Shown here: positions 45,552-57,703 of the stretch, one piece after another
Numbering within the stretch: position 1 is the first letter of the stretch
How the letters are laid out: each line of letters starts with the position of its first letter
NCBI GenBank assembly: GCA_018669845.1
Contig: JABHSO010000192.1
Coordinates: 1-57,731, forward strand
Direction: 5' to 3'
Source: Gammaproteobacteria bacterium
Lineage (GTDB): Bacteria; Pseudomonadota; Gammaproteobacteria; GCA-001735895
DNA: 57,731 nt
Made by a program: the position numbers and the translations under genes
The notes under the pieces: generated by a model
Seen by the model: the letters and a program-made list of their open reading frames with translations, nothing else
The model's database searches: none
Told to the model about the DNA's origin: nothing

Positions 45552-46265
45552 ATGTCAGGAAGACGTATTTATTTCAATATCAGGAATAAACTTAACCAAA
45601 TTTTGAACCCCGGCCTGTGTCTAACCTGTGGCATAAGCATCACATCAAGCGAATTCATTTGCTCACACTGTGTCGACTCACTAGAACTTGTGTCCGCTCC
45701 ATGCTCTTTGTGTGGTTTACCCAACAAAGCTGAAGGTCCTGTTTGCCCTGCCTGTCTACAACATCCACCTCGCTGGCAAAAGATGATTGCTCCATTAGTT
45801 TACACAGGTAGTACTCGACATATTATTCAGGATCTGAAATTTAATGAACAGCTTCATCATGCCAACGCGATGCTTACACATATTCAGCATTATTTTAAAA
45901 ATCATCATGTTGATGCACTCATTCCAGTTCCATTACATCAATCCAGATTACTGGAACGTGGTTACAACCAGGCAGAAGAAATTGCCAGCAACCTTTCCCG
46001 GTTACTCAACATTCCTGTAAATCGAAGCAGCCTAAAAAGAATTAAAGCAACAGAAGCTCAATCTGGCCTTAGTTTAAACAAGAGGCAGAAAAATATTTTA
46101 AAAGCCTTTGAGTTCACCCTACAGCAACCATACAACTCGGTAGCAATCATTGACGACATCATCACAACCGGCAGCACCATGACCGAAATCTGCAAGGTTA
46201 TGAATAAGGCTGGAATAAAACACATACAAGTCTGGAGCCTGGCTCGTGCATTAAAACATGACTAG
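45552..46265 (+). CDS. comF: ComF family phosphoribosyltransferase-like protein
   Basis: ComF-type protein (237 aa), linked in other bacteria to natural transformation. N-terminal zinc-binding cysteines occur in CLTCGIS, ICSHCVD, CSLCGLP and CPACLQ. The C-terminal PRTase domain has the PRPP loop VAIIDDIITTGSTM and RGYNQAEEIA. Divergence from bioB is a conserved gammaproteobacterial arrangement. The CACGAAG element begins 5 bp after its stop. Confidence 0.94.
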   Translation: MSGRRIYFNIRNKLNQILNPGLCLTCGISITSSEFICSHCVDSLELVSAPCSLCGLPNKAEGPVCPACLQHPPRWQKMIAPLVYTGSTRHIIQDLKFNEQLHHANAMLTHIQHYFKNHHVDALIPVPLHQSRLLERGYNQAEEIASNLSRLLNIPVNRSSLKRIKATEAQSGLSLNKRQKNILKAFEFTLQQPYNSVAIIDDIITTGSTMTEICKVMNKAGIKHIQVWSLARALKHD

Positions 46266-46269
46266 ATAT

Positions 46270-46443
46270 TTCACCACGAAGAGCACGAAGTACACGAAGG
46301 AAAATCAAGGAAGTTCATTTTTAGGCATGATTATCCATATAGATTATGCCATTCACATATTTTTCAGCTTAGGCTCAGGGGTAACCAGTTAAATCCAACT
46401 TTCTTTAGGAATTTCTTCGTGCTCTTCGTGAACTTCGTGGTGA
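46270..46443. repeat. CACGAAG-arm inverted repeat, copy 5
   Basis: The left arm 46270-46300 has TTCACCACGAAG, AGCACGAAG and TACACGAAGG. The right arm 46415-46443 has three CTTCGTG units ending GTGGTGA. The centre is about 114 bp, unlike the other copies. It starts 5 bp after the comF stop and lies 81 bp before the next start, where a TATAAT (46491-46496) is the likely -10 of the following gene. Confidence 0.92.
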
Positions 46444-46524
46444 TAAAATTTTTGCCTTTAAATCAGCTAAATAACAACCGGTTTTATCTGTATAATCTTT
46501 GTTTTAATCTTTATCAGCAATAAC

Positions 46525-47364
46525 ATGATTACTATTGGCCAGTCTTACTCTTTAGAAGTAATAAAAACCGTTGATTTTGGATTCTACCTGGATGCCGAAG
46601 AACTGGGTGAAGTGCTACTGCCCAAAAGACATGCCCCGGATGACATATCAGTGGGCGACTGTATTGATGTTTTTCTATACCTCGATTCTGAAGATCGTCC
46701 AGTTGCCACCACTCAAAAACCTAAAGCTAAAGTTGAAGAATTTGCCTATCTAAAAGTATTAGCCATTACCGAAATTGGTGCATTTTTAGACTGGGGATTA
46801 GACAAGGATTTACTGGTTCCTTTTGCAGAGCAGCACCGTAATATGGAAGTTGATCACTCATACCTGGTATATTTATACCTCGATCAACGTGATGGTCGAA
46901 TTGTGGCTTCTTCTAAAATTGATAAATTTCTGGATGATGATAAACCGCATAATTTCAGACCCCAGCAACAGGTTGATCTGATTATTGCAAATACTACAGA
47001 CCTGGGATTCAAAGCCATCATCAATAATAGTCATTGGGGAGTTTTATATAAAAACGATGTATTCCAACGGCTGAGTTTTGGTCAATCTAAAAAAGGTTTT
47101 ATTAAAAAAGTACGTGAAGATGGCAAGATTGATCTCAGCCTACAAGGTGGACAGGAAACCAGAGACAAGTACGCTAAAATTATTTTACAGTATCTGAACA
47201 AACAAAACGGGTTTGCTCCAGTTCACGATAAATCTGATCCGCAACTTATCTCTCGATTATTTGGCATGAGTAAAAAAGCCTTTAAGAAAGCGATTGGTGG
47301 ATTATATAAACAAAGGATTATTTCTATTGATAAAGATGGTATTCGTTTAATCGAAGATAAATAA
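46525..47364 (+). CDS. S1-type RNA-binding protein, CvfB/YitL-like
   Basis: Cytoplasmic protein (279 aa) with tandem S1-like OB folds at about residues 1-62, 70-132 and 146-205, and a winged-helix C-terminus (about 225-279, [19 protein letters not shown]). This layout is CvfB, which affects virulence gene expression in Staphylococcus by binding [22 protein letters not shown] is the best-conserved segment. It is followed after 22 bp by the AIM24-like gene. Confidence 0.9.
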   Translation: MITIGQSYSLEVIKTVDFGFYLDAEELGEVLLPKRHAPDDISVGDCIDVFLYLDSEDRPVATTQKPKAKVEEFAYLKVLAITEIGAFLDWGLDKDLLVPFAEQHRNMEVDHSYLVYLYLDQRDGRIVASSKIDKFLDDDKPHNFRPQQQVDLIIANTTDLGFKAIINNSHWGVLYKNDVFQRLSFGQSKKGFIKKVREDGKIDLSLQGGQETRDKYAKIILQYLNKQNGFAPVHDKSDPQLISRLFGMSKKAFKKAIGGLYKQRIISIDKDGIRLIEDK

Positions 47365-47386
47365 TTCATCACAAAAGGACAATCAC

Positions 47387-48163
47387 ATGATATGCCACGA
47401 AATTGATTACGAAATAATCGGCGCTGAACTACAACTCATCGAAGTAGAACTGGATCCGGGAGAAACCGTTGTCGCTGAAGCGGGTGCCATGACCTACATG
47501 GAAGAAGGCATCGAATTTGAAACTCGCATGGGTGATGGCAGCGAAGCCAATGAAGGCATCATGGGTAAATTATTCCAGGCTGGCAAAAGAATGATGACGG
47601 GAGAATCAATCTTCACCACCCATTTCACCCATCATGGACATGGCAAAAAACGAGTTGCATTCTCCGCCCCCTATCCCGGAAATATCGTGCCTCTCAACAT
47701 GGCCAAATTAGGCTGCAGAATTACTTGCCAGAAAGATGCATTTTTATGCGCCGCCTTTGGCACCAAAATTGACATCAGCTTTAATCGCAAACTGGGCAGT
47801 GGTTTTTTCGGTGGAGAAGGCTTCATTCTGCAAACTCTCGAAGGTGATGGCATGGCTTTTATTCAGGCCGGTGGCACGGTGATTGAAAAAAAACTAACGG
47901 GTGAAACTCTAAGAGTGGATACAGGTTGCCTGGTGGGTTTCAGCGGCAACATTGATTATGACATCCAGCGTGCTGGAAACTTGAAATCTATGGTATTTGG
48001 TGGTGAAGGATTGTTTCTGGCTACTTTGCAGGGAACAGGAACTGTCTGGTTACAAAGCCTACCTTTTGCACGCATGGCTGATCGTATTCTGGCAAATGCT
48101 GGGGGTGGAACGGGAGAGGGTTCAGTGCTGGGTAAGATTGGTAATATGCTGGATGGGGATTGA
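47387..48163 (+). CDS. TIGR00266 / AIM24-like protein
   Basis: Beta-rich protein (258 aa) of the TIGR00266 family, related to mitochondrial AIM24. Motifs: [16 protein letters not shown], the central [13 protein letters not shown] and the matching [15 protein letters not shown], and [10 protein letters not shown]. It has no signal peptide. The N-terminal [16 protein letters not shown] is typical. Function is not established. It lies 22 bp after the CvfB-like gene and ends 14 bp before a degenerate CACGAAG element. Confidence 0.88.
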   Translation: MICHEIDYEIIGAELQLIEVELDPGETVVAEAGAMTYMEEGIEFETRMGDGSEANEGIMGKLFQAGKRMMTGESIFTTHFTHHGHGKKRVAFSAPYPGNIVPLNMAKLGCRITCQKDAFLCAAFGTKIDISFNRKLGSGFFGGEGFILQTLEGDGMAFIQAGGTVIEKKLTGETLRVDTGCLVGFSGNIDYDIQRAGNLKSMVFGGEGLFLATLQGTGTVWLQSLPFARMADRILANAGGGTGEGSVLGKIGNMLDGD

Positions 48164-48177
48164 GTCAAAAAAACATA

Positions 48178-48370
48178 TTCACCACGAAGACACTATGAAC
48201 ACGAAGGTTTAAAACATGGAAAAATATTCCCTTATAGTATAGGTAAATGGTTATAAGTAATAAAACCCTTCACTTGATAACCATAAAAATCATATATCAG
48301 TGATCTTCGTGCCTCGACAATAATTCCTGCATTATTCTACCTATGGGCCTTATGCCCTATTCGTGGCACA
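48178..48370. repeat. CACGAAG-arm inverted repeat, copy 6 (interrupted right arm)
   Basis: The left arm 48178-48207 is TTCACCACGAAG plus a degraded unit and AACACGAAGG. The right arm is split: CTTCGTGCC at 48305-48313 and TTCGTGGC at 48360-48367. About 46 bp between them include two small hairpins (AATAAT/ATTATT and GGGC/GCCC). This looks like an arm broken by a later insertion or rearrangement. It fills the gap between convergent genes. Confidence 0.75.
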
Positions 48371-48419
48371 AAGAGTTTAAACCTAAATTGCAACTAAGAG
48401 ATAACACCATTAGTTAAAG

Positions 48420-50646
<2,227 letters not shown>

Positions 50647-50713
50647 TTATAGAGATCCAATACAATATTCGGGGTAGTATAGCAGTTAGGCGATTTCAGT
50701 TGTAAGAGGAAAA

Positions 50714-52459
50714 TTATTTATACAGAGGTTCCAGCATGTCAGGCTGCTGTTTGGAAGATTTATCATTATCTCTCGCCATCAACTGTCTGACACCATCAAC
50801 AATCAGCTCAAAATTAATATTCTGCTGTTGTCCACCATACAGAAGTGCATCCAGTTTTTTTATTTCACTGGCCAGCTCTCCAGGTACTTTCTGCATAACA
50901 TCATGAGGATTGTTAATTTCAGTTTGAGAATAATAAGCCTTAGCCCAGTTCACTAAACTCAATCTCACCTCAGTAGCCTGTTTTTTATCACAGGCAGTTT
51001 TCAATTGTTTGAACTGCTGTTTAACAGAAGGTTTTGACTGTTCTTTATTTTGGCTGACAGAGTGTTTTTTTCTACTGTGGAAAAACCAGCTTAAACCGGT
51101 CACGATCCAGGCTGAAGCAAACAAAATAGCCAGAATCATCCACTGCCGGGACTCATTTGACAGGACTTCTTGTTGCGGAGTTTCAATATTTTTAACCGGG
51201 GTGTTATCAGGTTCTGCATTCTGAAGTACAGGAACAGATGGTGCAGTAGGTGTAATAGCTGTAGCAGAAGGTATAACATTGATAGTGCGAGCAGGAACAC
51301 TAGCTACCTCTCTTTTCTGAGTTACAGTATTCCACCACGGAATGTCGATAGCCGGCAGAGTAATTAAACCTGCCACAGTTGGGATAAGCGCTACCTTTTC
51401 TACCCGGTAACCGGTAATACCCGTATCATTCTGGATATCATTCAATAAAGGCTGATCCGGATATTGTTTCAGCCCATCAATTGAAATATCGGGTAACACC
51501 GGTAATTGCGATGCAGTCAAACCATCTGCTTTGATGGATAGCGTTCGAGTTACGGGTTCACCCTGAACAAATTCAGGAGGGTTTTGCGGCCACTGTTCTA
51601 ACAACTGGAACTCTTTGGCTGGTAGCCAGGGATTCACATTAATATTTGCAGGCACAGGCAATACCGCAACATCCAGAGCATTTGAACGTGCACGAACCAC
51701 CTTTCCGCTGCCCAAAGAATTGAAAAAAGAATTTGAAGCGGAACCTATGCGCGCCTCAGCCAACACCGGGGCTAACTTTAAAAGTCCAGTTGTCTGCGGA
51801 AATACAGCATAACTTTTTTCGATCACCAGGAAGGCTTTATCGCCGATTCGAGTTTTATACTGCTTTTCTTCACCGAGTGGCTGAATGATTACGTCCATGC
51901 CATTGAAATCAATTTCTGCCATACCATAAGCGGACATGTTCTTATCACTGAATATTTGCTGGGTGATAACCAGTTGCTGCTGCGCATAAACCTGCTCCTG
52001 ATCAACACGGATTCGAGTATAAAACCCGGATTGAGCTTGCTGATTCTGGGTCGCTGCTTTCACCATTATTTTGTAAGCAGCACTTTGATCAGAGCCGAAT
52101 GAAATCGGTGGTAATACAATAACACCTACCTGTCTGGCAATAGCCGTCAGGGTCCAGGTTTTACTGCTGTTATAACTTCCATTAACAATACTGATATTAC
52201 TACTTTGACTACGATTTAAAATATCCAGGTATTTTTCCAGCGGTGAAAAATCAGGGTCATCATCGACTGACTCACTGCTTTCATAAATCAGCTGAAATGA
52301 TTCATTCAGATTCACTGGATTACGATCCGATTTAACCTGAATGGTAGCTGCATTTACCAGAGCCGGAACAACCATCAACACGACAAACAAGTTTAATAAC
52401 AGAAAGTTCTTTTTTACTATGCCTGCAAATTTCAAAATAGAATACTTTTTATTCACCAT
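50714..52459 (-). CDS. batD: BatD family protein
   Basis: Last gene of the Bat operon (581 aa). An N-terminal hydrophobic signal/anchor segment (about 17-37) is followed by the Ig-like periplasmic Bat region (IQVKSDRNPVNLNESFQL; YTRIRVDQEQVYAQQQLVI). A membrane segment near 450-468 and a cytoplasmic helical tail end the protein. BatD is an oxygen-tolerance/aerotolerance protein of unclear mechanism, probably an envelope partner of the VWA proteins. It overlaps the end of the BatB/C gene by 7 bp. Confidence 0.9.
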   Translation of the reverse strand: MVNKKYSILKFAGIVKKNFLLLNLFVVLMVVPALVNAATIQVKSDRNPVNLNESFQLIYESSESVDDDPDFSPLEKYLDILNRSQSSNISIVNGSYNSSKTWTLTAIARQVGVIVLPPISFGSDQSAAYKIMVKAATQNQQAQSGFYTRIRVDQEQVYAQQQLVITQQIFSDKNMSAYGMAEIDFNGMDVIIQPLGEEKQYKTRIGDKAFLVIEKSYAVFPQTTGLLKLAPVLAEARIGSASNSFFNSLGSGKVVRARSNALDVAVLPVPANINVNPWLPAKEFQLLEQWPQNPPEFVQGEPVTRTLSIKADGLTASQLPVLPDISIDGLKQYPDQPLLNDIQNDTGITGYRVEKVALIPTVAGLITLPAIDIPWWNTVTQKREVASVPARTINVIPSATAITPTAPSVPVLQNAEPDNTPVKNIETPQQEVLSNESRQWMILAILFASAWIVTGLSWFFHSRKKHSVSQNKEQSKPSVKQQFKQLKTACDKKQATEVRLSLVNWAKAYYSQTEINNPHDVMQKVPGELASEIKKLDALLYGGQQQNINFELIVDGVRQLMARDNDKSSKQQPDMLEPLYK

Positions 52460-54306
52460 GACTCCTTTTCCTGAGATGGCTGTTGTTGACGGCCGTACTG
52501 GTATTTAAATTTATTTCGCAATAATCCACCGGGATCATCAGGAATACGTCGTAACCATTGCGCTTCAGCCTGTTTTGAAAGACTTTCGGTTGGCTCTTCA
52601 CTACTTTTCTCTTTGGCACTTTGTTGCTCTTCCTTTGCCTTCTGCTCTTCGGCTTGCTGCTGTTTGGCTTGCTCCTCTTCTTCAGCCTGCTGCTTTTCTT
52701 TTTCCGACTGTTGAGAATCTTTCTGTTCCTGCTGCTTATCTTTATCACTTTGTGATTGTTGATCATTTTGCTGCTGATCAGACTGTTCAGAATTCTGTTG
52801 CTGATCCTGTTGATCCTGATTTTCCTGATCAGACTGCTGTTTATCCCCCTGTTGCTGGTCTTCGTTACTCTGCTCACCATCCTGCTGGTCCTGATTTTCC
52901 TGCTGCTGTTGCTGCTGTTGCTGCTGTTTTTTTATAGCATCTTCCACCAGCTTACGATTAAACAGGGCATCATCATGTTCAGGTTGCTGTTTGAGCACTT
53001 CATCATATGATTCCAGCGCCTGTTCCAGCTTACCCATTTTCGCCAGTGTATTTCCGCGATTATAAGCATCTTCAGTAGTTTTCAGACTTTCCATTTGTTC
53101 AAGTGCCTGCTCAAACTCACCCGCCTTATAATGAGAAGCAGCTTTCCAGTCGGCACGATTAAAAAGTTCTGCTGCATTTTTTGCATCACCCGAATTAAGA
53201 GATTGTTCAGCTCGCTGATTAGTGTTTTTCCACAAGCTCTCCCAACTCGGAAAGCCTTCTGGCATATCGACTGCCAGCACAGGACGTGGCATGGGCAAAA
53301 TAATAAAAGCCAACATTAATGATAGAAAAATACCCCGTCTAAAAACCAGTGCAACCAATGGTGTCACCAACAGCAATAACCAGGGGCCTTCCTCCTGCCA
53401 TCGATCCGCTTTGAAATCAGTCTGCAGATGATCCTGTGATATTTTATTGTTTTCGAGCAATTTCTGAATGCCATGCAAATCACTGTCATCGAGGCTCATC
53501 GAGTTAAATACGCCACCTAAACGGGATGCCAAAGAACGCATTTCATGCCGATCAGTTTTAGCAATCACAATGGAACCAGTCTTATCTTTTACAAAACCAC
53601 CGGATTGAGCGGGAATTGGTGCGCCCTCTTCTGTACCTACTGCGAGCACAGAAAGACGATAATCCACCATTTCCAGTCCCTCAAGCCGGGAAACACTATC
53701 GCTACTCACCCCATCACTGATCAGTAGAATATCACCCTTGTTAATACCAGCATTTTGAAATAACTGCAGCGCCTTTTCGACCGCCAGATCTGTCCGGCTA
53801 CCCTGCACCGGCATAATTTCACTAGTCAGACTGCTCACCAGTGATTGAATCGTATCGGTATCATCCGTCAAAGGACTGACCGTGTAAGCCGTGGCAGCAA
53901 ATACTATAAGTGCCGTTTGACCTTCTTTACGACTTTTCAGTAGATCAAGCAGCTTCAATCTGGCTCTGACAAGGCGACTGGGTTTCACATCCTGAGAATT
54001 CATCGACCTGGATAAATCTAAAACAATAACCAGTGCAGACTGTTGTTTAAAAACGGGTAAAGGTAGTTTTTTCCATACCGGTCCAGACAGGGCAAAAATC
54101 ATGATCATGCCAATACTAATCCAGAATAATAACAGCCAGATATTTTTAGACCCGGCTTTTCCAACCAGCAGATGGGGTAACAAACGAGGGTCGATAACTG
54201 ACTGCCAGTCACGACTGAACAGTTTCTTTGACCAGAAAAACCAGCCCAGTAAAAATAACGGAATCAGCATCAATAACCACTCAATTCGAAGTAACTGTAA
54301 CTCCAT
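52453..54306 (-). CDS. BatB-BatC fusion: VWA domain, TPR and Gln-rich tail
   Basis: Membrane protein (617 aa). N-terminal membrane segments flank a VWA domain with the MIDAS motif D97-x-S99-x-S101 (LDLSRSM). Another membrane segment lies near 320-350, then TPR repeats at about 380-450 (AYNRGNTLAKMGKLEQAL). A ~130-residue Gln/Glu/Asp/Lys low-complexity tract follows, and the conserved end LRRIPDDPGGLLRNKF. BatB (VWA) and BatC (TPR) are separate in Bacteroides and fused in many gammaproteobacteria. The ATG at 54306 (MELQLLRIEWL) begins 2 bp after the batA stop; the further-upstream open frame lies inside batA. Confidence 0.92.
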   Translation of the reverse strand: MELQLLRIEWLLMLIPLFLLGWFFWSKKLFSRDWQSVIDPRLLPHLLVGKAGSKNIWLLLFWISIGMIMIFALSGPVWKKLPLPVFKQQSALVIVLDLSRSMNSQDVKPSRLVRARLKLLDLLKSRKEGQTALIVFAATAYTVSPLTDDTDTIQSLVSSLTSEIMPVQGSRTDLAVEKALQLFQNAGINKGDILLISDGVSSDSVSRLEGLEMVDYRLSVLAVGTEEGAPIPAQSGGFVKDKTGSIVIAKTDRHEMRSLASRLGGVFNSMSLDDSDLHGIQKLLENNKISQDHLQTDFKADRWQEEGPWLLLLVTPLVALVFRRGIFLSLMLAFIILPMPRPVLAVDMPEGFPSWESLWKNTNQRAEQSLNSGDAKNAAELFNRADWKAASHYKAGEFEQALEQMESLKTTEDAYNRGNTLAKMGKLEQALESYDEVLKQQPEHDDALFNRKLVEDAIKKQQQQQQQQQENQDQQDGEQSNEDQQQGDKQQSDQENQDQQDQQQNSEQSDQQQNDQQSQSDKDKQQEQKDSQQSEKEKQQAEEEEQAKQQQAEEQKAKEEQQSAKEKSSEEPTESLSKQAEAQWLRRIPDDPGGLLRNKFKYQYGRQQQPSQEKESW

Positions 54307-54308
54307 CA

Positions 54309-55298
54309 CTACTTGCCTCGACCTGTTAATCTGATAAACGCAATGAACATGGCTAATAACAAGGCTGCACCCAACGGCCACATATACAGTGATTTTTCAG
54401 GTCTAAGTGTTTGAGTATCAACTTCCACGGGTTCCAGCTCATCCAGAATTTTATAGATTTCAGCAAGCTCATCTGTATCCCTTGCACGAAAATACTGACC
54501 ACCAGTTTGTTCTGCAATGGCCGTTAAGGTTTCTTCATCCAGATCCTGAGAGGGGTTGATACGCTGTCTACCAAAAAATGACTCACGCACCATTTCATCA
54601 GCACCAATACCAATGGTGTAAATCTTCAAACCATGATTAGCAGCCAGTTCAGCTGCTTTTAGCGGGCTTATCTCTCCAGCTGTATTAGCGCCATCCGTTA
54701 ACAATATTAATACCCGACTACCATCCTTTTTATCTTTCAGACGTTTTATCGCCAGGCCGATGGCATCACCGATAGCCGTTTCCTTACCGGCAAGCCCAAT
54801 AGCCGATTCCATCAACAGAGTATTAACTGTGGTCAAATCAAAAGTCAGAGGCGTCTGCAAATAAGCATTACGTCCAAATAAAATCAAACCCAGGCGATCA
54901 CCTTCACGATCACGGATAAAATCTTTCGCTACATATTTAGTAGCCGTAAGGCGATCAACAGCCTGTCCTTTAATACGAAAATCTTCAACCTGCATACTGC
55001 CTGAAAGGTCAACAGCCAGCATCAGGTCACGCCCGCTAATGGGTAGCTCTATTTGCTCGCCCACCCATAACGGTCGAGCCGTTGCCAGCACCAGTAAAAT
55101 CCAGCACAACACCAGCAAACTATTCAACCAGATATTGGCTTTAGTTTTTTGAAAGCTTGAGTTTAGTGCCTCAAAATCCTGCATAAAAGGCACTCGCAAT
55201 GCAGCCTGCTGCTGAGTTCCTGTTGCCGGCATAAAATACCAGACCAGCACCGGTAAGGGTAAAAACAGTAGAGCCAGCGGCCACTCTAATTCAAACAC
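54309..55298 (-). CDS. batA: BatA: VWA domain membrane protein
   Basis: Membrane-anchored von Willebrand A protein (329 aa). Two N-terminal membrane segments (about 5-24 and 58-76) are followed by the VWA domain with MIDAS D97-x-S99-x-S101 (VDLSGSM) and RVLILLTDGANTAGE. A C-terminal membrane helix (about 308-325) ends it. Together with MoxR ATPases such proteins act as metal-dependent, chaperone-like complexes. It overlaps the DUF4381 gene by 8 bp. Confidence 0.94.
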   Translation of the reverse strand: MFELEWPLALLFLPLPVLVWYFMPATGTQQQAALRVPFMQDFEALNSSFQKTKANIWLNSLLVLCWILLVLATARPLWVGEQIELPISGRDLMLAVDLSGSMQVEDFRIKGQAVDRLTATKYVAKDFIRDREGDRLGLILFGRNAYLQTPLTFDLTTVNTLLMESAIGLAGKETAIGDAIGLAIKRLKDKKDGSRVLILLTDGANTAGEISPLKAAELAANHGLKIYTIGIGADEMVRESFFGRQRINPSQDLDEETLTAIAEQTGGQYFRARDTDELAEIYKILDELEPVEVDTQTLRPEKSLYMWPLGAALLLAMFIAFIRLTGRGK

Positions 55299-55785
55299 TG
55301 GCTTTTTCCTTTGATAAGGCAGAAACCCAACGTTGCGTCTGATTAATTATTTCGTTAACGATCTCATCATCCAGCTCGGGCTTTTTCTGGTATGGCCCCT
55401 GAGACAGTAACTCTATAACATCATCACTGAACTGGTTTTTTTCTACCAGCTGATTAATTTTTGCATACCACTCGAATCCGGACATTCCCGCTGTCTGGTT
55501 CCTCCGCAGATAACTGATACCAATACGTTTTATTGTTATCGAAAGTTGCTGAATGAGTAGATGCTGGTTTTGATGGTTATTATAATCATTCAGCACCATT
55601 GCAACCTCCGCTTTGGCACTTTTTTTAAGCACTGGTCTTGTGAGCTTTTTAATGAAAGCGATCAGCGCCCAAATAATAATCAGGCTAACCAGTAATAAAA
55701 CCCACCAGCCCATCGCTGGCGGCCACCAGGACACCGGGTCCGGTAGATGGATATCTCTAAGCGGTAGGCTATCGGCAGGGTTCAT
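55291..55785 (-). CDS. DUF4381 domain membrane protein
   Basis: Small inner-membrane protein (164 aa). The N-terminal LRDIHLPDPVSWWPPAMGWW is the DUF4381 mark. One membrane helix follows (about 27-47), then a helical cytoplasmic domain with ISYLRRNQTAGMSGFEWY. It is a fixed member of the gammaproteobacterial MoxR/Bat cluster, role unknown. Its start overlaps the DUF58 stop (TAATG) and its end overlaps batA by 8 bp, so the operon is tightly coupled. Confidence 0.9.
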   Translation of the reverse strand: MNPADSLPLRDIHLPDPVSWWPPAMGWWVLLLVSLIIIWALIAFIKKLTRPVLKKSAKAEVAMVLNDYNNHQNQHLLIQQLSITIKRIGISYLRRNQTAGMSGFEWYAKINQLVEKNQFSDDVIELLSQGPYQKKPELDDEIVNEIINQTQRWVSALSKEKASV

Positions 55786-56732
55786 TAGCGCTTACTTTGA
55801 TCCCGCTGCATCAGACCATCCAGCAAGGGCTGATTTGTGGAAAGTGACAGGTAACGCACGCCCGTTTTCTTACACAGCGTTTTCAGGTTTTCCTGATGCT
55901 GAGTAAAACGTTGTTGATAATCCTGTCGACTCTTTTTATTGAATGCATTAATTTCAGTTTCTGTCGAACCATCCGTCACACGATAATAACCATCAACCGG
56001 TAAATGAGTTTCCAATGGGTCGGATAACTGAATTAATTCGAGTTCATTATGTCGGCTTAAGCGACTTAATGTTGATTCAAACTGACTCGATACATTACGA
56101 AAATCACTGATTAAATAAATAAGACTGCCCGGCCTGGTGACATGTAATAAACGATTTAAGGCATGCCGAGAATCACGTTTATTTTCATCCACCAGGTGAG
56201 GTTGCTCAGTCGACTGAACACTAAATTCAGATAAATTTTTAACCAGCTGCAATGCAGAAGATTTTCCACCCCGGGGTCTTATTTCCAGGTGATTGAATTC
56301 TGAAAAAAGTAATGCACCCAGACGATCACCCTGCTGGCTGGATTTCCAGGCCAGTAATGCAGCAACTTTAGCGGCCAGCACCGATTTAAAACATTGTTGA
56401 GTGCCAAAAAACATCGGTGAACGAAAATCTACCCATAACAGCACGGGGCGTTCTCGTTCTTCACGAAACACTTTGCTGTAGGGTTTGTTAGTTCTGGCTG
56501 TCACCCGCCAGTCCATGTTACGAACATCATCTCCGGGCTGATAGGGACGAGACTCATCGTATTCCATACCCCGGCCTTTAAAAGCCGACATGAAACCACC
56601 ATTAAAATGAGATCGAATCTTGGTTTTTTTCTTACGGAACAGGCGGGCATCCTGCTGCAAGGCAATCAGGCGGGATTGACTGATATGAATAATGCCATCA
56701 TCACTATCCAGATTTGGTACCGATTGACTCAT
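55785..56732 (-). CDS. DUF58 domain-containing protein
   Basis: Cytoplasmic protein (315 aa) with a VWA-like fold. The hallmark DUF58 segment is YQPGDDVRNMDWRVTARTNKPY followed by FREERERPVLLWVD (residues about 62-100); it is preceded by GRGMEYDESRPY. The D-x-R in place of full MIDAS residues is usual for the family. It lies 2 bp after the MoxR gene and is coupled to DUF4381. It is thought to act with MoxR ATPases. Confidence 0.93.
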   Translation of the reverse strand: MSQSVPNLDSDDGIIHISQSRLIALQQDARLFRKKKTKIRSHFNGGFMSAFKGRGMEYDESRPYQPGDDVRNMDWRVTARTNKPYSKVFREERERPVLLWVDFRSPMFFGTQQCFKSVLAAKVAALLAWKSSQQGDRLGALLFSEFNHLEIRPRGGKSSALQLVKNLSEFSVQSTEQPHLVDENKRDSRHALNRLLHVTRPGSLIYLISDFRNVSSQFESTLSRLSRHNELELIQLSDPLETHLPVDGYYRVTDGSTETEINAFNKKSRQDYQQRFTQHQENLKTLCKKTGVRYLSLSTNQPLLDGLMQRDQSKR

Positions 56733-56734
56733 CG

Positions 56735-57703
56735 TTAGGGAACAGCAACTCGATGAATTAACTCATTGATAAAGCGGTCAGTTGTTATGCCTTCGGCTTC
56801 AGCCTCGTAGCTCAAAATAATGCGATGACGTAATACATCAAAAGCAATAGCCTGAATATCATCAGGTGTCACATAATCACGATTATCCAGCCAGGCAAAA
56901 GTTCGAGCACAACGATCCAGCGCGATACTGGCTCTCGGACTTGCACCATATTCCAGCCAGTTTTCAAGGTCCTTTCCATAAGCTTCAGGCTTGCGGGTTG
57001 CAAGCACCAGTTCCAGCAAATAGGTTTCCAGGTTTTCAGTCATGTGCACATCAAGAACTTCATCTCGCGCAGCGAACAGATCACTTTGTGAAATAACAAT
57101 ACTTTCGGTACTCGGTTCTGAATATTCCTGGCGAGCTTCATTGCGATTTAAGTGAAGAATTTCCTTCTCGGCCTGAGCATCCGGGTAATCTATTGTCACA
57201 TGCATCAGGAAACGGTCGAGTTGAGCTTCTGGTAGAGGGTAAGTACCTTCCTGCTCTATCGGGTTCTGAGTTGCCATGACCAGAAATAATGGCGGCAGCG
57301 TGTAAGTTTTTGAACCAACAGTAATCTGTCTTTCTGCCATGGCTTCCAGCAATGCTGATTGCACTTTGGCGGGCGCACGGTTTATTTCATCCGCCAGAAT
57401 TAGGTTATGAAATAACGGGCCCTGCTGAAATTTAAAACTACCATCCTGAGGACGGTAAATATCGGTACCGGTTAAATCGGCTGGTAATAAATCGGGAGTG
57501 AATTGCACACGATGAAAATCACCTTCAATGCAATCGCCGAGTACTTTTATTGCACGGGTTTTTGCAAGACCTGGCGCACCTTCCACCAACAGGTGTCCAT
57601 CTGCCAGTAACGCAATCATCAAACGATTGATTAATTTAGGCTGGCCGATGATCTGGCTTTGTGCGTATTCTTTTAATTTTTGAAAACTTGCCTGGTGTGA
57701 CAA
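56735..57703 (-). CDS. MoxR family AAA+ ATPase
   Basis: First gene of the Bat operon (322 aa). Walker A is GAPGLAKT (42-49), Walker B LILADEINRAPAKVQSALLE, sensor 1 VMATQNPIEQEGTYPLPEAQ, and the lid follows at about 230-320. MoxR proteins are thought to act as chaperones that mature or activate VWA-bound complexes. The start is a TTG at 57703 with a strong AGAGGA site 7-8 bp upstream. An in-frame ATG is not available nearby. Confidence 0.94.
   Translation of the reverse strand: MSHQASFQKLKEYAQSQIIGQPKLINRLMIALLADGHLLVEGAPGLAKTRAIKVLGDCIEGDFHRVQFTPDLLPADLTGTDIYRPQDGSFKFQQGPLFHNLILADEINRAPAKVQSALLEAMAERQITVGSKTYTLPPLFLVMATQNPIEQEGTYPLPEAQLDRFLMHVTIDYPDAQAEKEILHLNRNEARQEYSEPSTESIVISQSDLFAARDEVLDVHMTENLETYLLELVLATRKPEAYGKDLENWLEYGASPRASIALDRCARTFAWLDNRDYVTPDDIQAIAFDVLRHRIILSYEAEAEGITTDRFINELIHRVAVP

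Noticed and set aside
52449-52880. 143-codon Ser/Arg/Lys/Asn-rich open frame on the minus strand
   Set aside because: It is another reading frame of the Gln-rich tract of BatB/C; repeated CAG/CAA codons keep alternate frames open. No protein-like pattern.
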